58,419 bases of DNA, from positions 1-58,419 of the forward strand of contig CACORJ010000007.1 in the NCBI GenBank assembly GCA_902629575.1, given 5' to 3'. Each line of letters opens with the position of its first letter. The stretch's first letter is position 1. The notes under the pieces were generated by a model. It saw only the letters and a program-made list of their open reading frames with translations, ran no database searches and was not told where the DNA came from. The translations under genes and the position numbers were made by a program. Shown one piece after another: positions 37,701 to 45,261 of this stretch. The stretch comes from an uncultured Pelagibacteraceae bacterium. GTDB taxonomy: Bacteria; Pseudomonadota; Alphaproteobacteria; Pelagibacterales; Pelagibacteraceae.

Positions 37701-37856
37701 AGATTAGCAGTTGGTGCAACAATTTTAGGAGGAATGATAATTTCTACAATATTTACGTTATACGTTACACCATCAATGTATATTGCTTTAGCAAAAAAAA
37801 CTAATCGAATTGATGCAGTCGATATTGAACTTAATAAACAACTAACTAAAAAATAA
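34728..37856 (+). CDS. RND-superfamily efflux pump, HAE1 type
   Basis: Proton-driven inner-membrane pump of 1042 residues with 12 predicted helices and two large periplasmic loops, similar to AcrB/MexF. The proton relay is intact: the Asp pair in GIITDDSVIM (helix 4) and the Lys in STKNSILIVDYANQ (helix 10). The start MFITDLSIKRPAVSW is typical. No outer membrane channel gene (TolC/OprM) lies nearby. Substrates are unknown. The 3' end overlaps the convergent lytic transglycosylase gene by 11 bp. Confidence 0.95.
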   Translation: MFITDLSIKRPAVSWVMSLILIIFGLFVFWKLPVRELPNGIQPPVVQIQVNYKSAAASIVDQEITQVVEDVIGGAEGIKNIDSKSENGRSTINVEFDTSINLDNAANDIRERVSRVVDNLPTESDPPQILKRAAGFTTTMWLSLSSKTWSDLELGDYAERYLIDQFSSVKNVGRILVGGLRELSIRVWIDPIKLAANDLTIQEVEKALRGENISLPAGTLEAENVDLTLNLDKSYNNVKTLEQLPIKKSSNKIILLSDIANIEFGPVSEKTLFKAQTKDQINLKTVGIGIYAKSGASTVELSENIKKRIIEVKKSLPDELDLRVSFNRATYVKAAINEVYKTLIIAFILVVIIIYLFLGNLKAVIVPAIALPVSLIASFLGLYLFDLSINIFVLLSFILAIGIITDDSVIMTDAIYRRIENGEPPLVAAYKGSKQISFAIIATTLILIAVFLPLIFIEGISGTLFRETAIALSFSIIVSSFVALTLSPMLASKFLTKRNLKNKIVKKFERFFLNLSNVYKDTLSVLINKSKLVSIFIIFIVLISIFLFNFTKKELLPMEDRGVYLVIGFTDEGRSFEYTQEKAQEVEKRLIPLLQAEDSPYSRFIMRVPGFGSSANSYNSFIIIALLDNWKNRSKDSQTIMREAIGKIVTLPEAVAFPISPQSIRISNYNKPVQMVIYGRTYEELEKIQNNVIKKIRLNKNLSRIESDYNRNKPEVKLIINKNIAKDLGVSTESIGKTLETLYGGKKITTFNRLGKEYPIIVQQYLSDRRNKDGISKIFVRSETSGKLISLANLVKFKEEGSAKELSRYNRQSAVTISANISENYTLSEAISYLENIMIEIAPNNQITWKGKSEEIKETSSELMIIFILALLTAYLVMAATFNSFIHPFIIILTVPLAIFGGLVFILFLNSSINIFSQIALIILIGISTKNSILIVDYANQIRTTGKNIESAVREACNIRFRPIMMTSLSTMIAMLPLVIGNIGPGAGEGSRLAVGATILGGMIISTIFTLYVTPSMYIALAKKTNRIDAVDIELNKQLTKK

Positions 37857-38448
37857 TATATTTGTTCTTATTTAAAAAATCTCTACATTTAAAAAATTGT
37901 TTTTTATAAATTTTTGACTGTTTTTCCACTTTTTTTGCTAGACCAATAACTTTTTTATTATTTCTATAGTTTTTGTAATTTCCCCATCCCTCGTGATATG
38001 CAATATATTGTCTAAAAGCATCTTGAAGAGATATTTTTAAAATTTGGTTAGTCTTATTAGTATACCAGCCAATAAAATCTACACTATCTTTAAATCTAGC
38101 CCTTGTCGCGAGTTTGTTGCCAGTTTCATTCTTATATTGTTCCCAAGTTCCCTTAACAGCTTGTGAATAACCAAAAGAGCTTGAGGGTCGCTTGAAGGGA
38201 ATCAAATTAAATAATTTTTTTCTTGGAGGTTTGGCTAACCAATCAAAATCGGACTCCATCTTAATTATTGCTAATTGGATATGTATTGGTGTGCCCCACT
38301 TTTTCTCTACTTTTTTGGAATGTTTAAACCAAAGATACCTCTCATTAAATATATCACAACTATTTGAAGTATTTTTTGGAACAGAAGAACATGCAGAAAT
38401 CAAAAAAATAAAAAGAATCAAAAAAATTTTTTTAAAACTCCGTATCAT
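37846..38448 (-). CDS. Lytic transglycosylase-like lipoprotein (SLT fold)
   Basis: A 200-residue lipoprotein: signal with lipobox ISAC (Cys20), then a lysozyme-like domain. The likely catalytic Glu65 lies in LAIIKMESDFDW, and SSSFGYSQAVKGTWEQYK and AYHEGWGNYKN match the SLT substrate-groove motifs. It probably cleaves peptidoglycan glycan strands at the outer membrane's inner face. It overlaps the upstream VanZ-like gene by 4 bp, so both are in one unit. Confidence 0.87.
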   Translation of the reverse strand: MIRSFKKIFLILFIFLISACSSVPKNTSNSCDIFNERYLWFKHSKKVEKKWGTPIHIQLAIIKMESDFDWLAKPPRKKLFNLIPFKRPSSSFGYSQAVKGTWEQYKNETGNKLATRARFKDSVDFIGWYTNKTNQILKISLQDAFRQYIAYHEGWGNYKNYRNNKKVIGLAKKVEKQSKIYKKQFFKCRDFLNKNKYIIF

Positions 38449-38837
38449 TTATTTCCTCGAAACGACTTATAAAGGTTAAATAAAGTAAATACAAAAAAAA
38501 CTCCTAGAAAATTCCCATATAAATCATGAAATTCGAAGTCTCTTTGCGGAATAAAAATATGACATATCTCTAAAAAAATAGAAATAAAAAATAAATAAAA
38601 AAATAAAATTTTTATTTTTTTTTTATGATAAGAAACAAGTCCTAATAAAGACAAGATAACAAAACTATAAACATGATTTGATGAAAATATCATAAAGTCT
38701 TGGGTTAATTGTGGTTGTATCTGCATATTTCCGTAAAGTATTTGACCCAAAATACTACCTGGATATAAATATAATGAGATTAATCCAATATTAGATACAT
38801 GAAAGACGTGTTTTATTAATAAATATTTTTTCTTCAT
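38445..38837 (-). CDS. VanZ-like small membrane protein
   Basis: A 130-residue protein with four predicted membrane helices. The segment EICHIFIPQRDFEFHDLYGNFLGV matches the VanZ-like E-x6-7-P-x-R-x4-D-x2-N-x3-G pattern. The preceding SSNHVYSFVILSLLGLVSYH fits the same family. Function in chromosomal contexts is unknown. It precedes the lytic transglycosylase in the same unit and is divergent from gpmA (40 bp). Confidence 0.75.
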   Translation of the reverse strand: MKKKYLLIKHVFHVSNIGLISLYLYPGSILGQILYGNMQIQPQLTQDFMIFSSNHVYSFVILSLLGLVSYHKKKIKILFFYLFFISIFLEICHIFIPQRDFEFHDLYGNFLGVFFVFTLFNLYKSFRGNK

Positions 38838-38877
38838 TTAACTAAATTTTTTTTATATTAAATTAAACATAATAAAA

Positions 38878-39591
38878 ATGAGTTATTTAATATTAATTAG
38901 ACACGGTCAAAGTGAATGGAATCTCGAGAACAGATTCACTGGCTGGGTTGATGTAGATTTGACACAAAACGGTAAATTAGAGGCAGAAAAAGCTGGCTAT
39001 TTAATAAAAAAAACAAATATCAAGATTGACTATTATTATTCATCTTTCCAACTAAGAGCAAATCATACACTCAAAATAATCCAACAAATTTTAAACGATG
39101 AAAAGAAATTTTTAAAAGCTTGGGAACTCAATGAAAGACACTATGGTGTTCTCACTGGTCTAAATAAAATTGAAATGGGTCAAAAACTTGGAGAGGAAAA
39201 AGTACTACAATTCAGACGATCATGGAACCTAAGGCCAGATCCCTTAGATAAAAAGAGCAAATTCCATCCTCTTAATATTGATACATACAAAAATATACCA
39301 ATAGAGAAAATCCCAGACACTGAATCTCTTAAAGACACATACGAAAGAGTTGTCAATTATTATTTGTTAGAAATAAAAAACAAAATTGAAAAAGGAAATA
39401 TTTTAATATCAGCTCATGGAAATTCGATAAGAGCATTGTGTAAGTATCTACTAAACATTAATGAAGATCAAATTTCTAAATTAGAAATACCAACTGGTAA
39501 CCCATTACTATTAGATATTGACGAAAATCAAAAAATTCATAGTTGTAAATATCTAGATCAAGATAGATCTAAAGATCTTTTAGTTTTTTGA
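38878..39591 (+). CDS. gpmA: 2,3-bisphosphoglycerate-dependent phosphoglycerate mutase
   Basis: Interconverts 3- and 2-phosphoglycerate. The phospho-histidine is His9 in LIRHGQSEWNLENRFTGW, the catalytic Glu lies in LNERHYGVLTG, and the second His is in ILISAHGNSIRALCKYL, all as in dPGM. The length is 237 residues. It is a single gene and overlaps the convergent murU-like gene by 23 bp. Confidence 0.96.
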   Translation: MSYLILIRHGQSEWNLENRFTGWVDVDLTQNGKLEAEKAGYLIKKTNIKIDYYYSSFQLRANHTLKIIQQILNDEKKFLKAWELNERHYGVLTGLNKIEMGQKLGEEKVLQFRRSWNLRPDPLDKKSKFHPLNIDTYKNIPIEKIPDTESLKDTYERVVNYYLLEIKNKIEKGNILISAHGNSIRALCKYLLNINEDQISKLEIPTGNPLLLDIDENQKIHSCKYLDQDRSKDLLVF

Positions 39592-40255
39592 AAATTTCTA
39601 AATTAGTTGCATGATAAAATTTATTCTTACTTTCGAAACCATGTAATTCATTATTTTTAATTAGATCATACCAAATATCAGTAATCGAAAAATTATCTAT
39701 TTCATTATTTTTAAAAATAGATCTATTGAGAATTTGACAACCAGTATAAATATATTTCTTGTTATATTGTAAAACAATATCATTTTCTAAACCAAAATCT
39801 GCTTTTAAATTTTCATCAAAACTAAGATCTTTATCGACCATTAAAAGAATATTTTTTGATTTTTTTCTAAAATATAAATTAATCATGGAATTGATTTCTT
39901 TAATATATTGTTTTTTCCAAATTGTATCTGGATTAAAAACTAAGAAATTTTCCTCATCAGATTTATTTATCAAATTCAGAATACCTCCACCCGTATCAAG
40001 AATTTTATTGCCATCTTCAAAAACTTTAATTTCAATATTAGAATTATAATTTTTTAAAAATTCATGAATTTGCTCTTTTAAATAAAAAGAGTTAATTAAA
40101 ATATTTTTTACATTTAGAGACTCAATAATACTTATGCAATGATCCAGAAATGTTTTTTCATCAATTTTTAAAAGAGGTTTTGGTGTTTTAACTGTTAAAG
40201 GACTTAATCTTTCCCCAAATCCAGCACATAATATTAAAGCAGTATTAATTTTCAT
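39569..40255 (-). CDS. MurNAc-1-phosphate uridylyltransferase-like nucleotidyltransferase
   Basis: A 228-residue nucleotidyltransferase. The NTP-binding loop is LILCAGFGERLSPLTVKTPKPLL, and FNPDTIW holds the metal-binding Asp. The gene pairs with an upstream kinase-like gene (3 bp gap); AmgK plus MurU make UDP-MurNAc from recycled MurNAc in Pseudomonas and related bacteria, and the same gene pair with tsaE is common in Alphaproteobacteria. So MurU is the most likely identity, without excluding another sugar-1-P. Confidence 0.8.
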   Translation of the reverse strand: MKINTALILCAGFGERLSPLTVKTPKPLLKIDEKTFLDHCISIIESLNVKNILINSFYLKEQIHEFLKNYNSNIEIKVFEDGNKILDTGGGILNLINKSDEENFLVFNPDTIWKKQYIKEINSMINLYFRKKSKNILLMVDKDLSFDENLKADFGLENDIVLQYNKKYIYTGCQILNRSIFKNNEIDNFSITDIWYDLIKNNELHGFESKNKFYHATNLEIFKKLKDL

Positions 40256-40258
40256 TTA

Positions 40259-41203
40259 TTAATAATTCTTTTTAAAAATACTTAGTAGATCATTTAAATC
40301 TTCAAATTTTTTATCAGTTAATGATCTTAACTCAATCAATTTCCATGCGTAAGGTATAAATGAAAGATATTTTTTTTTATTGTCTCTTAAAGCTAATCTT
40401 GTAAAAATTCCTATTATTTTTAAATTTCTTAAAACAGAGATTATCTTAAAATCGTTTTCAAAATGTTTTTTATTAAGCCTTTTTTGAGACTTTAAATATA
40501 GATTATAAACTTTATTTTTAGTTCTTTCAGATGTTTTAAATCTTACATCATCAATTAAAGAAGCTAAATCATAAGCTCTATTTCCAATTAAAGCATCTTG
40601 ATTATCTATTATACCAATCTTTTTTTTTACCATCATCAAATTTGAAACATGGAAATCTCTGTGCACAAAAAAATTATTTTTTAAACAAAGTTTTTCAATT
40701 AAATTACTAGTAATTTTTTTGAATTTTTTTTTGAAAACTCTTAATTTATCCTCTTTTAATTTATCTGATGCATACCAGTCTACAAATAGTTTTGCTTCTT
40801 TTAATAAAATTTTTGAGTTGTATGTAGGAATTTCATAATTTTTTCTTTTAAAGTTTTCAATTTTTCTTTGACGAATAGACTGAATTTTATTTAATAGTTT
40901 TAAAATTTTTTTAAAAATAAATATCCTGTTTGTCTTTTTTTTTTTTAACAAACTTAATATAGTTTGATCACCAAAATCCTGTATCTCTATGTAATTTTTT
41001 GAGTAATTTTCTCTATATAATTTAGGAGCTAATATTTTGTTGTTTATTAAAATTTGATTAATAGCATCATAGATAAGTAAATTTAATTTCTTATTTTTTT
41101 TTGCATAAACAATTATTGAGGACGATTTTTTTCTTTTATCTCTATAAAAAATTCTGTGCGACGCATCTCCTTTCAATTTTTTTATTTTTTTTCTTGACTT
41201 CAT
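40259..41203 (-). CDS. Sugar kinase of the aminoglycoside phosphotransferase family (AmgK-like)
   Basis: A 314-residue protein with the APH kinase core: the Brenner motif FFVHRDFHVSNLMM and the metal-binding IGIIDNQDALIGNRAYDLASLI. The N-terminus has KKLKGDASHRIFYR, typical of AmgK. Probably phosphorylates MurNAc at the anomeric carbon for the MurU step. It is extremely Lys/Asn/Ile-rich. It lies 7 bp downstream of tsaE on the same strand. Confidence 0.82.
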   Translation of the reverse strand: MKSRKKIKKLKGDASHRIFYRDKRKKSSSIIVYAKKNKKLNLLIYDAINQILINNKILAPKLYRENYSKNYIEIQDFGDQTILSLLKKKKTNRIFIFKKILKLLNKIQSIRQRKIENFKRKNYEIPTYNSKILLKEAKLFVDWYASDKLKEDKLRVFKKKFKKITSNLIEKLCLKNNFFVHRDFHVSNLMMVKKKIGIIDNQDALIGNRAYDLASLIDDVRFKTSERTKNKVYNLYLKSQKRLNKKHFENDFKIISVLRNLKIIGIFTRLALRDNKKKYLSFIPYAWKLIELRSLTDKKFEDLNDLLSIFKKNY

Positions 41204-41210
41204 GTATTTT

Positions 41211-41651
41211 TCACAATTTTATAAATCTGTTTTGATAGTTATCTTCATACTCAAAATAAAGTTCGATCACAGAATTCGGTTTATGTTTGATTATTTGAGG
41301 CCACTCAATAAACATAATAGAATTATCTGTTTCATCAAATAAATTTAGATCTATCAATTCATTTGGTGATTTAAGTCTGTACAGGTCATAATGTTTAATT
41401 ATTACACCGTCTATTAAGTATTCATTCATTATATTGAATGTTGGACTAGTTACCTCTGTTAATTTAAGACGAGACCTTAATTGTAAATCATTTATAAGAT
41501 ATTTTACAAATGTAGTTTTTCCTACACCCATTTCTCCATACAGAAAAAGAATATCCCCCTTTTTCAATTTTACGCTTAGTTTTTTTGAAAATTCTTCTAA
41601 TTTCTTTTCGGAAGATATATCTACTTTACTACCTTTAGTAGCGATAGGCAT
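41211..41651 (-). CDS. tsaE: tRNA threonylcarbamoyladenosine biosynthesis ATPase TsaE
   Basis: Part of the TsaB-TsaD-TsaE complex that makes t6A37 in ANN-decoding tRNAs. The Walker A loop is [10 protein letters not shown], with [11 protein letters not shown] and MFIEWPQII downstream, the family pattern. About 146 residues. Start choice: an ATG at 41651 ([13 protein letters not shown]) or a TTG at 41672; I use the ATG. Both lie inside the 3' end of ahcY, so the overlap is 17 bp at least. Confidence 0.92.
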   Translation of the reverse strand: MPIATKGSKVDISSEKKLEEFSKKLSVKLKKGDILFLYGEMGVGKTTFVKYLINDLQLRSRLKLTEVTSPTFNIMNEYLIDGVIIKHYDLYRLKSPNELIDLNLFDETDNSIMFIEWPQIIKHKPNSVIELYFEYEDNYQNRFIKL

Positions 41652-42921
41652 TTGGTTTAAAGGGACCTTCAACTTCTACACTAATATAGTCTGCTTGATC
41701 TTTTGATAATTTCGTTAGCTTAGCACCAACTTTTTTTAAATGTAACATTGCAACTTTTTCATCTAAGTGTTTTGGAAGCACGTAAACTTTGTTCTCATAG
41801 TTTTTGTGATTATTCCATAATTCTATTTGTGCAATTACTTGATTTGTAAATGAAGCGCTCATTACGAAACTTGGATGACCCGTTGCACAGCCTAAATTTA
41901 CTAATCTTCCCTCAGCTAACAAAATTATTCTTTTTCCACTTGGTAATTCTATCTCATGCACTTGTGGTTTAATCTCTGTCCATTTATAATTTTTAAGAGC
42001 CTCAACTTGTATTTCATTATCAAAATGTCCAATATTGCAAAGTATCGCTCTGTCTTTCATATTCCTCATATGATCAGCTGTTACGATATCTTTATTTCCA
42101 GTTGCAGTTACAACTATATCGGCTTTATCTATTGTTTCATCCATCAAAACAACCTCATAACCTTCCATGGACGCTTGTAGTGCGCAAATCGGGTCTGCTT
42201 CTGTTACAAGAACTCTAGCTCCACTTTGTCTTAAGGATGCAGCGCTCCCTTTTCCAACATCACCAAAACCTGCTACGATTGCTACTTTACCTGACATCAT
42301 AACATCTGTAGCTCTCCTAATACCATCTACAAGACTTTCTCTACATCCATATAAATTGTCAAATTTTGATTTAGTTACAGAGTCATTTACGTTTATAGCT
42401 GGAACCATTAGTGATTTGTTTTGCTCCATTTTATTTAAGGCTTTAATACCTGTTGTTGTTTCTTCAGAAACACCTTTCACATTTTTAAGTAAATCTTTAT
42501 AATCTTTATGCATCATTGCAGTTAAATCTCCACCATCATCTAACAACATATTTGGTTTCCAATCTTTATTTCCTTCAATAGTCTTTTTAATACACCAGAT
42601 ATATTCCTCTTCTGTTTCGCCTTTCCAAGCATAAACAGGAATACCTGACTTAGCTATAGCTGCTGCTGCATGATCTTGTGTTGAAAATATATTGCATGAA
42701 GACCATCTAACATCGGCACCTAAATGTACCAATGTTTCTATTAAGACAGCAGTTTGGATTGTCATATGAAGGCAACCTATAATATTTGCACCTTTAAGAG
42801 GTTTTTGATTTCCATACTCCTCCCTTAAAGCCATTAATCCTGGCATTTCACTCTCTGCGATTGAAATTTCTTTTCTTCCAAAATCAGCTTGAGATATGTC
42901 TTTTACTTTGAAATCTTCCAT
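41635..42921 (-). CDS. ahcY: S-adenosylhomocysteine hydrolase
   Basis: Removes S-adenosylhomocysteine, giving adenosine and homocysteine; essential for SAM-dependent methylation. The 428 residues show [23 protein letters not shown], the NAD-binding [13 protein letters not shown], and the C-terminal [14 protein letters not shown], which is invariant in the family. Directly before the ATG is an unusually C-rich AAACCCCGCC, and there is no ribosome site. It is 43 bp downstream of chvG. Confidence 0.98.
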   Translation of the reverse strand: MEDFKVKDISQADFGRKEISIAESEMPGLMALREEYGNQKPLKGANIIGCLHMTIQTAVLIETLVHLGADVRWSSCNIFSTQDHAAAAIAKSGIPVYAWKGETEEEYIWCIKKTIEGNKDWKPNMLLDDGGDLTAMMHKDYKDLLKNVKGVSEETTTGIKALNKMEQNKSLMVPAINVNDSVTKSKFDNLYGCRESLVDGIRRATDVMMSGKVAIVAGFGDVGKGSAASLRQSGARVLVTEADPICALQASMEGYEVVLMDETIDKADIVVTATGNKDIVTADHMRNMKDRAILCNIGHFDNEIQVEALKNYKWTEIKPQVHEIELPSGKRIILLAEGRLVNLGCATGHPSFVMSASFTNQVIAQIELWNNHKNYENKVYVLPKHLDEKVAMLHLKKVGAKLTKLSKDQADYISVEVEGPFKPNAYRY

Positions 42922-42964
42922 GGCGGGGTTTCTAACAATAATATTTTATTTAATCAATAACTCT

Positions 42965-44506
42965 TTATGCTTCAGGAAAAATTATTTCTAAATTTGCACC
43001 ATTTTTATCTGTTCTATTTGATGCAGTTATCGATGCTCTATGCAGTTCAACTAAGTTTTTTACTATGTTTAACCCAAGGCCCGAGTGTTCTCCAAATTTA
43101 TCAGGTCTGTTACTATAAAATCTCTTGAAAATTCTTGATGTGTCTTTTTCTTTAAATCCTAAACCTTCATCGAGAATATTTACAACAACATTATTATTTT
43201 TATTTCTTGTAACTTTTACCTCAATATTTTGATCATTTTTGCTAAATGAAATTGCGTTATCCAGTAAATTTGCAATTATTTGTTCAATTCTATTTTCTAT
43301 ACCATTAATTAAATATTTTTGACCACCATTGTTATTACATGAAATTTTAATACCACTTTTAACATTATGAATATTATTGTAATCATCAACAACAGAGTGA
43401 ATTATTGGAATAAGATTTATTTTTTTAAACCTCTCTTTGCTTAATGCAACCTCATCTTTTAACATTTGAGAATAATCGGTTATTAATCTTTCAATTCTTT
43501 GAACATCATGACTTAAGATGTTTATTAGTTTTATTCTCTCGTCTGTATCCTTAGTATCATTAAGTATTTCAGAGGCACTTTTTAATGATGCCAAAGGATT
43601 TCTTATTTCATGAACAAGATCAGTTGAAAAATTTTCAGCATGGGAAATTCTTTTTTGTAGTTCTAATGTCATATCATCGAGTGACTTAGATAATAAACCT
43701 AATTCATCATTTCGTGCTTTAAGATTATCGATATTTATTTTCTTATGATCTTTATTCCTTATCTTATTTATATAATTAACAAGATTTTGAATGGGTTTTA
43801 GAAAATAGCGATTTAGCACAAAAGAAAAAATTAATATCACTATACCAACTAAAAAAGCTGTTCTAAGAATAAAAGTTTTTCTTTCATTGATCGCTGCTCT
43901 TATATCATTTGCATTTTCAGTAATAGCTATGTAGCCAATATTTGTATTATTCCTAAAAACGTTCTTAATTGTAGTTAATTTAAAATTATTGTATTCCTCT
44001 TGTGTAAATGTGTAAGGTATCCCATAATTTTTAGAACTAGCATAATTAAAAAGAATATCTTTTAATGACACAAGATTATCATTACCTATATTTATATTTT
44101 TATCTTCCGTAATTTCTTTTGTTTTCTTCTCATTTAAAATTTCTAACTCAACTATGTCTAGTCTTGATGAAAAAGATCTTGGATCTAAGTCAAGTGTATC
44201 TGTATCTCCAACTAAATCTAGTTCATTATCAAAAAAAATAACCCTATCAAGACTTTGAAAAATAAATCTTGTAGAAAACAAAAATCTTCTTAAGTCTTCC
44301 TCATTAAATTTGATCTCTAATCTTTCCAAATTTTCAACAGTATTATTTATAATATTAATATGATTAGATGATTTTTTTTTAATCAAATTTGGTTGGACAT
44401 TTTTAAGATATAAAAAGGTGAATAAACTTATTACAGTAAAAAATATAAGATTAATAAATAAAAACTTTTTAAGAATTGATAGATTTTTTAATAGATAATT
44501 AAACAT
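42965..44506 (-). CDS. chvG: Sensor histidine kinase, ChvG/ExoS type
   Basis: Inner-membrane kinase of 513 residues. Helix 1 is about residues 14-35, a periplasmic sensor domain follows to about 210, helix 2 is 212-232, then HAMP (DELGLLSKSLDDMT), the phospho-acceptor His299 in DLVHEIRNPLASLKS, and the HATPase boxes (NLLDNAISFSKN, DEGLGFKEKD, GEHSGLGLNIVKNL). With ChvI it forms the alphaproteobacterial envelope/acid-stress regulator. It starts at the last base of the chvI stop (TAATG). Confidence 0.9.
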   Translation of the reverse strand: MFNYLLKNLSILKKFLFINLIFFTVISLFTFLYLKNVQPNLIKKKSSNHINIINNTVENLERLEIKFNEEDLRRFLFSTRFIFQSLDRVIFFDNELDLVGDTDTLDLDPRSFSSRLDIVELEILNEKKTKEITEDKNINIGNDNLVSLKDILFNYASSKNYGIPYTFTQEEYNNFKLTTIKNVFRNNTNIGYIAITENANDIRAAINERKTFILRTAFLVGIVILIFSFVLNRYFLKPIQNLVNYINKIRNKDHKKINIDNLKARNDELGLLSKSLDDMTLELQKRISHAENFSTDLVHEIRNPLASLKSASEILNDTKDTDERIKLINILSHDVQRIERLITDYSQMLKDEVALSKERFKKINLIPIIHSVVDDYNNIHNVKSGIKISCNNNGGQKYLINGIENRIEQIIANLLDNAISFSKNDQNIEVKVTRNKNNNVVVNILDEGLGFKEKDTSRIFKRFYSNRPDKFGEHSGLGLNIVKNLVELHRASITASNRTDKNGANLEIIFPEA

Positions 44507-45213
44507 TAACTAACATTCCATCTATATCCACTTCCATACCGTGTTTCTATAGCTGAAAAATCGGGGTCGACTTTTTTGAACTTTTTTCTAATTCGTTTAA
44601 CATGACTATCTATAGTTCTATCCTCAATGTCTGTATCTTCTCTGTACGCAATATCCATTAATTGAGCTCTTTCCTTAATAATCCCTGGCCTTTTAGCTAA
44701 TTCTTTGACAATTAAAAATTCAGTTGTGGTTAACTTATCAGGCAATTGTTTACCATTCCATTCACATTCTAACTGAGATGGATCAAGTTTTAATTTACCA
44801 TGTGAGATAATGCTTTTGTTTTCCTCAATATTATTATCAATATCTTTTTTTCTTAGTTGGACTCTTATTCTCTCTATTAAGACCTTAATTGAAAATCCCC
44901 CAGATTTTTTAATAAAATCATCAGCGCCAAGTTTTAATCCAAGTAATTCATCAACCTCCTCGTCTTTTGAGGTAAGAAATATGACTGGAAGTGAGGTTTT
45001 TTTTCTCAATTTTCTTAACAGCTCTTCCCCATCCATTTTTGGCATTTTTATATCTATTATTGCTAAATCCGGAGGTGTTCTTGTCAATCCTATTAGGGCA
45101 CTTTCTCCATCAATGTAAGTTTGTACCTTAAAACCCTCTTTTTCGAGAGCAATACTTAAACTAGTAAGAATGTTTCTATCATCATCCACTAAAGCTATAG
45201 TTTGTTTGTGCAT
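44506..45213 (-). CDS. chvI: Response regulator, ChvI/OmpR type
   Basis: A 235-residue regulator: receiver domain with the acidic pocket ALVDDD, the phospho-Asp54 in [12 protein letters not shown], the Lys in [12 protein letters not shown] (here [12 protein letters not shown]), and a winged-helix DNA-binding domain ending in [14 protein letters not shown] and TRYGSGYRW. The N-terminus and the neighbouring chvG identify it as ChvI. First gene of the two-gene unit, 48 bp downstream of polA on the same strand. Confidence 0.92.
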   Translation of the reverse strand: MHKQTIALVDDDRNILTSLSIALEKEGFKVQTYIDGESALIGLTRTPPDLAIIDIKMPKMDGEELLRKLRKKTSLPVIFLTSKDEEVDELLGLKLGADDFIKKSGGFSIKVLIERIRVQLRKKDIDNNIEENKSIISHGKLKLDPSQLECEWNGKQLPDKLTTTEFLIVKELAKRPGIIKERAQLMDIAYREDTDIEDRTIDSHVKRIRKKFKKVDPDFSAIETRYGSGYRWNVS

Positions 45214-45261
45214 AGACTATCTAAAAATACTAAATTGTTCTAATTTGGGCAACGAATTAAA

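Noticed and set aside
42922..42964. SAM or SAH riboswitch in front of ahcY
   Set aside because: Only 43 bp lies between chvG and ahcY and no pseudoknot-like pairing of SAM-II/SAM-V or the SAH aptamer core is visible.
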